18,828 nt of DNA from Burkholderiaceae bacterium (GTDB lineage: Bacteria > Pseudomonadota > Gammaproteobacteria > Burkholderiales > Burkholderiaceae), in contig CANGWT010000012.1 of assembly GCA_947457745.1 (NCBI GenBank), positions 1 to 18,828 of the forward strand, in the 5' to 3' direction. Below, piece by piece: positions 8,167 through 16,299 of the stretch (position 1 is the stretch's first letter; each line of letters begins with the position of its first letter). A program made the position numbers and the translations under genes. Below the pieces are notes generated by a model. It was not told the origin of the DNA. It made no database searches and worked only from the letters and a program-made list of their open reading frames with translations.

Positions 8167-11100
8167 TTAAGCAGCAACAGTTTTGTTTTGGGCTTTTTCC
8201 CATAACTCACCCAAAGCACGTTTGTACTCAGTAGGTAGCACCTTCACAAAACGACCACGGGCATTTTCCCAATCAGCTAGGAGTGCCTTAGCGCGCTCAG
8301 AACCAGTGTGACGGAAATGACGCTCGATCAAGCCCTTCAGAATTTGCTCATCAGTCATGCGCTCCCCACCATTCTTCACATCAATAGGAGCATGCCACTG
8401 TGACTGAGGCATCTTGGCAATCTGCTCAGCAGAAGGCAACACTTTTTCCAAAGTCGCCATACTGGTATTGCAACGCTTCTCGAATAGGCCATCCTCGTCA
8501 TAGACATAAGCAATACCGCCACTCATGCCTGCTGCAAAGTTACGGCCTGTTGCACCCAAGACAACTACAGTGCCACCCGTCATGTATTCGCAACCGTGAT
8601 CGCCAGTACCTTCAACAACCGTTGTGGCACCAGAGTTACGAACTGCAAAACGCTCGCCAGCCACACCATTAAAGAATGCTTCACCGCCGATTGCACCGTA
8701 CAGAACAGTATTACCAACAATAATGTTCTTAGCAGTATCGCCACGGAACTCATGTGGCGCACGCACAATCACACGTCCACCTGATAAACCTTTGCCGACG
8801 TAGTCATTACCATCACCAACCAAATCCAAAGTAATACCGCGCGCCAAGAAGGCAGCGAAACTTTGACCAGCAGTGCCATTCAATTGAATGTGAATGGTGT
8901 CATCAGGCAATCCAGCATGCCCATAACGCTGAGCAATTTCTCCGGAGAGCATTGCACCAACAGTACGGTTCACGTTCTTCACAGGAACAATGAAGGAGAC
9001 TTTTTCACCACCCTGTAATGCGGGCTCACTCTTCTCAATTAGAATGTTATCTAAGGCACTACCTAGGCCATGCTCTTGAGTCAGGATCTGATAACGAGGA
9101 GTATCTTTAGGAACATTAGGCTCAGCAAAAATCTTACTGAAATCTAAACCATGTACTTTCCAGTTTTCAATACCTTTACGAGTATCTAAGAGATCAACAC
9201 GGCCAATTAAATCATCAAACTTACGAATGCCGAGTTGAGCCATGATCTCGCGCACTTCTTCAGCAATAAAGAAGAAGAAGTTCACAACGTGTTCTGGCTT
9301 ACCAGAGAACTTTTTACGCAATTCAGGATCTTGTGTAGCAACACCAACTGGGCAGGTATTTAAATGACACTTACGCATCATGATGCAACCTTCAACAACT
9401 AGTGGTGCTGTTGCAAAACCAAACTCATCCGCACCCAATAAAGCACCGATCACGACATCGCGACCAGTTTTCATTTGGCCGTCGGCTTGTACGCGAATAC
9501 GGCTACGCAAACCATTGAGTACTAATGTTTGTTGAGTTTCAGCCAAACCTAATTCCCATGGGGAACCAGCGTGCTTAATGGAAGACAGTGGAGATGCACC
9601 TGTACCACCATCATGCCCAGCGATCACTACGTGATCGGCTTTCGCTTTAGCAACACCGGCGGCAACCGTGCCGACACCGACTTCAGAAACTAATTTGACA
9701 GAGACGTCAGCCGCTGGGTTCACGTTCTTTAGATCGTGAATCAACTGGGCGATATCTTCAATAGAGTAAATATCGTGGTGTGGAGGAGGAGAAATCAAAC
9801 CAACTCCCGGAACGGAGAAGCGCAGCTTACCGATGTAATCGGAAACTTTTCCGCCCGGCAATTGGCCGCCTTCACCAGGCTTAGCACCTTGGGCCATTTT
9901 GATCTGAATTTGATCAGCAGAGCGTAGATATTCAGTAGTGACTCCGAAACGACCAGAGGCAACCTGCTTAATTCTGGAGCGCAATGAATCTCCGTCTAGC
10001 AAAGGAATGTTTGCTTCAACAACATCGTCACCCAAAATACTCGCTAAGGTTTCACCCTTCTTAATTGGAATGCCTTTGAGTTCATTCACATAACGGTTTG
10101 GATCTTCGCCGCCCTCACCCGTATTGGACTTACCGCCAATCCGGTTCATCGCAATTGCTAAAGTAGCATGCGCTTCGGTAGAGATCGAGCCTAAAGACAT
10201 CGCACCCGTTGCAAAACGTTTGACGATTTCTTTTGCGGACTCAACTTCATCCAATGGAATTGCTTTAACTGGATCAATTTTGAACTCAAACAAACCGCGC
10301 AAGGTCATCTGACGCTTGGTTTGGTCATTAATCAGATTGGCATACTCTTTGTAAGTTTGATAGCCCTTATCAATACCAGCGCGGGTAGAGTGCTGCAACT
10401 TGGCAATCGTATCTGGAGTCCACATATGGTCTTCACCGCGGATACGGAAAGCGTATTCACCGCCAGCCTCGAGCATGTTAGTTAGAACTGGATCGTTGCC
10501 AAATGCAGACTGATGCATACGCAAAGCTTCTTCAGCCACCTCAAATACGCCGATACCACCCACGTTAGATGGAGTGCCCTTGAAGTAATGATCAATGACA
10601 TCACGATTCAAACCAATTGCTTCAAAAATTTGTGAGCCGGTGTAAGACATGTAAGTAGAGATACCCATTTTGGACATCACCTTTTGCAAACCTTTACCAA
10701 CCGCTTTCACAAAATTCTTGACAGCTTTTTCTGCTGAAAGGTCGCCAGATAAACCTTTAGCCATCTCAGCTAAAGTTTCCATTGCTAAGTACGGATGAAC
10801 TGCTTCAGCGCCATAGCCAGCCAAGAGTGCAAAGTGATGTGTCTCACGTGCGCTACCTGTTTCAACTACAAGGCCTACGCTAGTACGCAAACCTTTTTCA
10901 ACCAAGTGCTGATGAATTGCTGAAGTTGCCAACAAAGCCGGAATAGCCACATGCTGTTCATCAACCTGGCGATCGCTCACGATCAAGATGTTGTAACCAG
11001 AGCGAACAGCATCTGCAGCTTCAGCACATAAAGATGCTAAGCGAGCCTCGATACCAGCCTTACCCCAAGAAGCTGGGTAGCAAATATCCAATTCATATGA

Positions 11101-12912
11101 ACGGAACTTACCGTTGGTGTAATGGCCAATATGACGAATCTTGGTCATATCTTCAAAATCCAAAATCGGCTGACTCACCTCCAAACGCATTGGTGGGTTG
11201 ATATTGTTGGTATCCAATAAATTCGGCTTAGGTCCAATAAATGACACTAAAGACATCACCATGTTTTCACGGATAGAGTCAATCGGCGGATTGGTTACCT
11301 GTGCAAACAATTGCTTAAAGTAGTTATACAGTGGCTTATTTTTATTAGAGAGCACAGCTAGTGGGCTATCGTTACCCATCGAACCAATTGCCTCTTCACC
11401 ATTCATGGCCATTGGTGCCATGAGGTACTTGATGTCCTCTTGAGTATAAGCAAAAGCTTGTTGGCGATCTAATAATTTTGCAGCAGGTCGAATAGTATTT
11501 TTTTCATCTACTAAATCTGCCTTACTGGCATCGACTTCATCGAGCTTCACACGCACTGCATCTATCCAGCTCTTATAGGGCTTGGCTTTAGAGACGGCAT
11601 CCTTCAATTCCACGTCATCAATAATGCGGCCCTGCTCCATATCAATCATGAACATCTTGCCCGGTTGTAAGCGCCATTTTTGAACGATCTTACTTTCTGG
11701 AATTGGCAGAACACCAGCCTCAGAGCCCATGATGACTAAGTCATCATCTGTCACGTAATAACGTGCTGGACGTAAACCATTGCGGTCTAAGGTAGCGCCA
11801 ATCTGGCGGCCATCTGTAAAGGCCATAGCTGCTGGACCATCCCATGGCTCCATCATTGCAGCATGGTACTCATAGAATGCGCGACGGTTTTCATCCATCA
11901 ATGTGTGCTGTTCCCATGCTTCTGGGATCATCATCATCATTGCTTGTGCCAATGGATAACCTGACATGACCAATAACTCTAAACAGTTATCAAAGCAGGC
12001 TGTATCAGATTGACCTGGATAAATAAGTGGCCATAATTTTTTAAGATCATCACCAAGTACTGGGGAACTGATTGCACCCTCTCTTGCATTTACCCAATTG
12101 ACGTTACCTTTAACAGTATTGATCTCACCGTTGTGCGCAATCATGCGATAGGGGTGGGCCAACTCCCAAGCTGGGAAAGTATTTGTGGAGAAACGCTGAT
12201 GCACTAATGCCAGCGCAGAAACTGTACGTGAGTCTTGTAAGTCTTTGTAGTACGCGCCCACTTGGTTTGCCAACAATAGACCCTTATAAACTATGGTGCG
12301 AGCAGACATCGATGCCACAAAATATTCTTTGCCGTGTTTTAAATGTAAATCTTGAATTGCGTGGCTCGCGGTCTTGCGGATGACATATAACTTACGCTCA
12401 AGCGCGTCGGTAGTCATGATGTCGCGGCCGCGGCCAATAAATATCTGACGTATGAATGGCTCTGTCATTTGTACTGTTGGAGACATTGGCAGCTTTACGT
12501 CAACAGGGACATCCCTCCAACCCAAAACAACTTGGCCCTCTAGGCGAACTGTGCGCTCTAACTCTTGTTCGCAAGCTAAACGCGATGCCTGTTCTTTTGG
12601 CAGGAAAATCATGCCAACGCCGTATTCACCAAATGGCGGTAACTCGATACCCTGCTTTGCCATCTCTTCGCGGTACAAGGTATCCGGTATTTGGATCAGA
12701 ATTCCTGCTCCGTCACCCATCAGAGGATCAGCGCCAACAGCGCCCCGGTGATCTAAGTTCTCAAGAATTTGCAATCCTTGAACAACGATCTCATGTGACT
12801 TCTTGCCCTTGATGTGGGCGACGAATCCTACGCCGCAAGCGTCATGCTCATTTTGTGGATCGTAGAGACCCTGTGCGATTGGACGAAGGTCTGTATTCAT
12901 ATGTGTAGTCAT
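8167..12912 (-). CDS. gltB: Glutamate synthase large subunit
   Basis: GltB makes two glutamates from glutamine and 2-oxoglutarate. I place the start at ATG 12912, giving 1581 residues. A longer frame back to 13011 exists, but it would run across the promoter. GGAA five bases before ATG 12912 supports this start. Cys26 in [12 protein letters not shown] is the amidotransferase nucleophile expected after removal of a propeptide of about 25 residues. Order of domains: class II glutamine amidotransferase (about 26-430, with [11 protein letters not shown] and [26 protein letters not shown]), central domain, FMN-binding synthase domain ([24 protein letters not shown]-like, then [19 protein letters not shown]), [3Fe-4S] cysteines C1176, C1182 and C1187, and the C-terminal GXGXG beta-helix ([19 protein letters not shown]). 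The gene is complete and no frameshift is seen. Confidence 0.97.
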   Translation of the reverse strand: [1581 protein letters not shown]

Positions 12913-12957
12913 AGTATTTCCGCTTGCCCTAAGGGCCTGATTACTTTTGGAGGATCT

Positions 12958-12986
12958 AATATAGGGGAATACCCATGTTGTAGCAA
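12958..12986 (-). promoter_or_regulatory. Candidate sigma70 promoter of the gltB-gltD-mla block
   Basis: On the minus strand a -35 box TTGCTA (12981-12986) and a -10 box TATATT (12958-12963) are separated by exactly 17 bases. The AT-rich stretch upstream (12987-13000) could act as an UP element. Transcription would begin near 12951, leaving a leader of about 40 bases before the gltB ATG at 12912. This is the only good promoter match I see for the long minus-strand gene block. It is predicted by eye. Confidence 0.6.
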
Positions 12987-12999
12987 TAGAAATAAAATA

Positions 13000-13058
13000 A
13001 CTCTGTCCCATTTAAATTAGGGAGGAGCCAATATGAATCCATATAAAAGGGACAGAGT
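13000..13058. repeat. REPIN-like inverted repeat beside the RAYT gene
   Basis: ACTCTGTCCC at 13000-13009 is perfectly repeated in inverted orientation as GGGACAGAGT at 13049-13058. The similarity extends inwards to 14 of 15 bases (ACTCTGTCCC, one mismatch, then TTTA), with the 10-base arms separated by 39 bases. Paired REP sequences next to a REP-associated tyrosine transposase are a known arrangement, and this repeat lies about 50 bases downstream of such a gene. I find no other copy of the 10-mer in this window. Its outer left end is 13 bases from the gltB -35 box. Confidence 0.65.
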
Positions 13059-13106
13059 CATAATACGATGACCGCAGCGCTAAGGACAAAACGCCTTGAA
13101 TAAGCT

Positions 13107-13811
13107 CTAACTTATTGAATTAGTTGAAATTAATTTTTTAGGTCGCCCACGGCGCCGTATTAATATCTGCTCAGAATTATCTTTAAATAGCTTTTTAGCG
13201 TAAATTTCGCTTACCCAAGGCTTAGATCTCACCAGAGCCTCAGTAATTTCACGATCCTCCCAATAGGGCGCACCCTCTTTCACAAATGCTGCCCAAGTCA
13301 TTTGCCTCTCAAAAGGAGTATTACCCAACTTCCAAAAGTACTGATGATCAACCAACCAAGGCTCTGCATTGCCGCCGATGTGGGAGGCAAAACTAGTCCA
13401 AGTCGAATCTTGTGGACTTGACTCAAAACCTGATCTCACAGGATTGAGCTCAATGAAGCGTTGGCAACGTAAAAAATAATCTGGATCTATTAAGGAAGAG
13501 CGATAGCGTCCCTCCCAAATCGTTCCCGAACGTTGCTGCTGTTGATTGAAATACTGGGCATAACGTCTGCCTAGAGATTGCATTGTTTTTGCAAGCGAAT
13601 CTACATTTTGGGGGGTCATTAGGAGGTGAACATGATTTGGCATCAAGGCAAATGCATGCACTACACAGCCAAATTGTTTTGCTGCCTCTCGTAACCAATC
13701 TAAATATATACGACGATCAGCATCATCAAAAAAAAGTATTTCTCGATTATTACCGCGGACCATGACATGCATCGCTTGACCGGGAATGATGGTGCGTGCT
13801 TGCCTTGCCAT
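13107..13811 (-). CDS. REP-associated tyrosine transposase (RAYT, Y1/HUH family)
   Basis: This is a 234-residue single-stranded DNA transposase relative of IS200/IS605 TnpA. RAYTs are usually single-copy domesticated enzymes thought to mobilise REP/REPIN sequences. The N-terminal GQAMHVMVRGNNRE and ALMPNHVHLLMTP (HUH pair His60 and His62) form the metal site. The nucleophile is one of the tyrosines in LGRRYAQYFNQ (Tyr84 or Tyr87). Next come GTIWEGRYRSSLID and the RFIELNPVRSG signature of the family. The basic tail RRRGRPKKL resembles an AT-hook. The reading frame is intact. Start ATG 13811 has no obvious Shine-Dalgarno sequence and lies 12 bases after the mrcA stop, just behind a hairpin/T-run, so expression may be low. 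A paired inverted repeat lies downstream. Insertion between gltB and mrcA by horizontal acquisition is an inference. Confidence 0.93.
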   Translation of the reverse strand: MARQARTIIPGQAMHVMVRGNNREILFFDDADRRIYLDWLREAAKQFGCVVHAFALMPNHVHLLMTPQNVDSLAKTMQSLGRRYAQYFNQQQQRSGTIWEGRYRSSLIDPDYFLRCQRFIELNPVRSGFESSPQDSTWTSFASHIGGNAEPWLVDHQYFWKLGNTPFERQMTWAAFVKEGAPYWEDREITEALVRSKPWVSEIYAKKLFKDNSEQILIRRRGRPKKLISTNSIS

Positions 13812-13814
13812 TAC

Positions 13815-13836
13815 AAAAACGAACTACTGCAGTTCG
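13815..13836 (-). terminator. Candidate intrinsic terminator overlapping the mrcA stop codon
   Basis: On the minus strand the sequence reads CGAACT-GCAGT-AGTTCG followed directly by TTTTT, which is a 6-base stem, 5-base loop and T-run. The mrcA stop codon TAG (13826-13824) lies inside the hairpin, and the T-run ends three bases before the RAYT start. The stem is short, so termination may be partial. Confidence 0.45.
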
Positions 13837-16160
13837 CGCACACCGCCATTATTTGAAAACTCAGGGATAAACCAATCGCCATCCACTTGGGTAACGCCCG
13901 CAGGCACTTCGCGCGCTTGTTGTGGCTCATCCCTCAAGGCAGTACTCATATAAGAGATCCACATTGGTAAAGCAAGGCCTCCACCAGTTTCACGATCACC
14001 CAAACTCGCAGGCTTATCAAATCCAATCCAAGCAATTGCAACTACCTTCGGGTTGTATCCCGCAAACCAAGCGTCGTGCGACTCATTGGTAGTGCCTGTT
14101 TTACCGGCGATATCATTACGGCCTAATTTCGCTCTAGCACTGGCTGCAGTGCCGGTTTTTGTAACTTCTTGCAACATACTATCCATCACAAAAGAAGTTC
14201 TTGCATCTAACACGCGGGGAGCATCTTCACGCGCATGAGTAGGCTTGGCCTCGAACAGTACCGTGCCTTTTGAGTCCGTCATCTTATTAATTAAGTAGGG
14301 ATCTACACGATAGCCCCCATTAGCAAAAACACTGTAAGCAGATGCCATTTGCAAAGGTGTAACAGAACCTGCGCCCAAGGCCATTGTCAAATACGGTGGG
14401 TGCTTCTCCGCTTCAAACCCAAAACGTTGAATATAGTCTTGAGCATAAGATGGCCCGATAGTACGAATTAATCGCACTGAAACCAAGTTTTTTGACTTTG
14501 CTAAAGCAGTGCGTAAGCGCATTAAACCCTCATACTTGCCATCGTAGTTCTTTGGTTCCCAAGCTTGACTCCCTGTTTCCATACCACCAATAGATAGCGG
14601 GGCATCATTTACCATCGTGCTTGGAGAAAAACCTTTCTCGATCGCAGCGGCATAAATAAATGGCTTGAAAGAAGATCCTGGTTGGCGTTGCGCCTGAGTG
14701 ACGTGATTAAATTTATTTCGACGGAAATCAAAGCCGCCTACTAAAGAGAGGATCGCACCCGTCTCGGCATTCATTGAAACAAAGGCAGCTTCAACTTGAG
14801 GTAACTGCGCCAACTTCCAAACGCCTCCGTCCGATAGCAACCTAACGATCGCCCCAGGACGTAGACGTTTTTTTGGTTGGGTACTATCCGTTAAAGCAGC
14901 GGCGGCAAGCTTCATACTCTCGCCTTTAATGGTGATCGTATCCCCAGTGGCAATCATGACCTGCATTTCTTTTGGCTTGATATCGAGCACGACTCCGGAC
15001 TGCAAATCATCCAATTGCGGATAAGCCAACAAAGCTTCGTCAATTGCACGTTGGCGCTTCACTGTATCTTCTGGCAAATCAATGAACCCCTCAGGACCCC
15101 GATATGCGTGACGTAGGTCGTACTCAAAAATACCGCGACGTACTGCTTTATATGCAGCGTCTTGGTCTGCCTTCAAGATCGTGGTGTATACATCTATTCC
15201 CTGCGAATAGATTGCCTCGCCATATTGCGTAATCAGGAGTTGACGAACCATTTCGGCAGGAAAATCTGCGCGAGTACTAAATTCATTGCCAAGACCACGA
15301 ATGTGCAACTCTTCAGCCATTGCGATTTGATATTGCTCGGGAGTGATGTACGACAAATCACGCATGCGCTGCAAAATATATTCCTGTCGAATTTTGGCGC
15401 GCCGAAAATTACTCACAGGGTTATATGCTGATGGTGCTTTTGGCAAGCCAGCCAACATCGCTGCTTCAGCAATCGTGATGTCTTTTAGCTCCTTGCCAAA
15501 GTAGATTTGGGCTGCACTAGAAAATCCATAAGCTCTTTGACCTAAAAAGATCTGATTCATATAAATCTCAAGAATCTTGTCTTTACTTAATTGGGACTCA
15601 ATTTCCCAAGCTAGAAGCACCTCGTAAATCTTGCGACTGAAAGTTTTCTCATTGCTAAGAAAGAAGTTCCGTGCCACTTGCATTGTGATGGTGGACGCAC
15701 CTTGGGAAAGATTGCCGCGTAAATTGGTGAGCGTAGCCCTAAGGATGCCTACGTAATCCACTCCACCATGAGAATAAAAGCGATCATCTTCAATGGCTAT
15801 AACTGCATTACGCATGCTCATTGGGATTTCGTTTAAAGGAATTACCTTACGGCGTTCCTCCCCAAACTCACCAATCAGAACTTTGTCAGCTGTATAAATA
15901 CGCAATGGCGTTTTGGGGTTGTAATCAACCAATGCTGAGATCTTCGGCAAATTCGGCTTTGCTATTAAAAAAGCATAGCCCATCAATAAGGTGAATATCA
16001 CTGCAAAGAACACGCCGATAACCAGCAGCGCCTTTATTAGGGGATTGCTTCCCGATTTTGTGGACGAGAAACTCTCCGCTCTTGGCTGACCGGGACGTCT
16101 ATCAGGCTGTCGGTTAAACCTCCCGTTTAAGGGCGGTTTGTCTTTTGGGGGTAGAGCCAT
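13824..16160 (-). CDS. mrcA: Penicillin-binding protein 1A (bifunctional transglycosylase/transpeptidase)
   Basis: This is a class A PBP that polymerises and cross-links peptidoglycan at the inner membrane, 778 residues. A proline- and arginine-rich cytoplasmic tail (1-40) precedes a membrane helix (about 42-67). The GT51 glycosyltransferase domain shows VIAIEDDRFYSHGGVD (catalytic Glu124), then QGASTITMQVARNFFL and RKIYEVLLAWEIE. An OB-like insert follows. The transpeptidase domain carries SSFK (Ser496 and Lys499), SKN (556-558) and KTG (687-689). The C-terminus ends soon after a short tail, and the overall length is normal for beta-proteobacterial PBP1A. ATG 16160 is the only plausible start before the membrane helix, with GAGG only two bases before it. 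It diverges from the secretin cluster, the usual place for mrcA next to pil genes. Confidence 0.96.
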   Translation of the reverse strand: MALPPKDKPPLNGRFNRQPDRRPGQPRAESFSSTKSGSNPLIKALLVIGVFFAVIFTLLMGYAFLIAKPNLPKISALVDYNPKTPLRIYTADKVLIGEFGEERRKVIPLNEIPMSMRNAVIAIEDDRFYSHGGVDYVGILRATLTNLRGNLSQGASTITMQVARNFFLSNEKTFSRKIYEVLLAWEIESQLSKDKILEIYMNQIFLGQRAYGFSSAAQIYFGKELKDITIAEAAMLAGLPKAPSAYNPVSNFRRAKIRQEYILQRMRDLSYITPEQYQIAMAEELHIRGLGNEFSTRADFPAEMVRQLLITQYGEAIYSQGIDVYTTILKADQDAAYKAVRRGIFEYDLRHAYRGPEGFIDLPEDTVKRQRAIDEALLAYPQLDDLQSGVVLDIKPKEMQVMIATGDTITIKGESMKLAAAALTDSTQPKKRLRPGAIVRLLSDGGVWKLAQLPQVEAAFVSMNAETGAILSLVGGFDFRRNKFNHVTQAQRQPGSSFKPFIYAAAIEKGFSPSTMVNDAPLSIGGMETGSQAWEPKNYDGKYEGLMRLRTALAKSKNLVSVRLIRTIGPSYAQDYIQRFGFEAEKHPPYLTMALGAGSVTPLQMASAYSVFANGGYRVDPYLINKMTDSKGTVLFEAKPTHAREDAPRVLDARTSFVMDSMLQEVTKTGTAASARAKLGRNDIAGKTGTTNESHDAWFAGYNPKVVAIAWIGFDKPASLGDRETGGGLALPMWISYMSTALRDEPQQAREVPAGVTQVDGDWFIPEFSNNGGVRELQ

Positions 16161-16164
16161 AGCC

Positions 16165-16218
16165 TCAAATTATAGGGCGCTTACGTAATTCCCCCACCAA
16201 GGCCAAAACTCCTCCTTT
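16165..16218 (-). promoter_or_regulatory. mrcA upstream region: strong Shine-Dalgarno with short leader frame, and a TATAAT box
   Basis: On the minus strand AAAGGAGG (16218-16211) is followed four bases later by TTG (16206-16204), which opens a 13-codon frame reading (M)ALVGELRKRPII. It ends in TGA four bases before the mrcA ATG. This would allow translational coupling into mrcA, whose own Shine-Dalgarno is poorly placed. Overlapping it, a perfect TATAAT lies at 16174-16169. If used as a -10 box it would yield an almost leaderless mrcA transcript; I find no good -35 for it. The two readings compete. Confidence 0.35.
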
Positions 16219-16299
16219 AAATACCTGCTTAGCGCTTTTCTTACGCTCAATTCTGCCTTACCTGATCGTTTTTACCATCTCCAGAACAAACAATATGGC

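Noticed and set aside
12452..12812. Overlapping plus-strand frames opposite the 5' part of gltB, and similar frames opposite gltD, mlaE and mlaF
   Set aside because: These lie opposite strongly conserved coding sequence, and their translations show no domain features or ribosome binding sites.
12926..12936. Palindrome GCCCT-A-AGGGC in the gltB leader
   Set aside because: It could be a small hairpin (4-base stem, 3-base loop) or an operator half, but it is too short and solitary to call as a regulatory site.
12913..13011. N-terminal extension of gltB back to 13011
   Set aside because: It would be translated across the -10/-35 promoter match, the residues do not resemble GltB, and the start at 12912 gives a normal propeptide ahead of Cys26 with a GGAA upstream.
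13099..13116. AATAAG/CTTATT hairpin at the RAYT stop codon
   Set aside because: It is an AT-rich 6-base stem without a T-run, too weak to call as a terminator.
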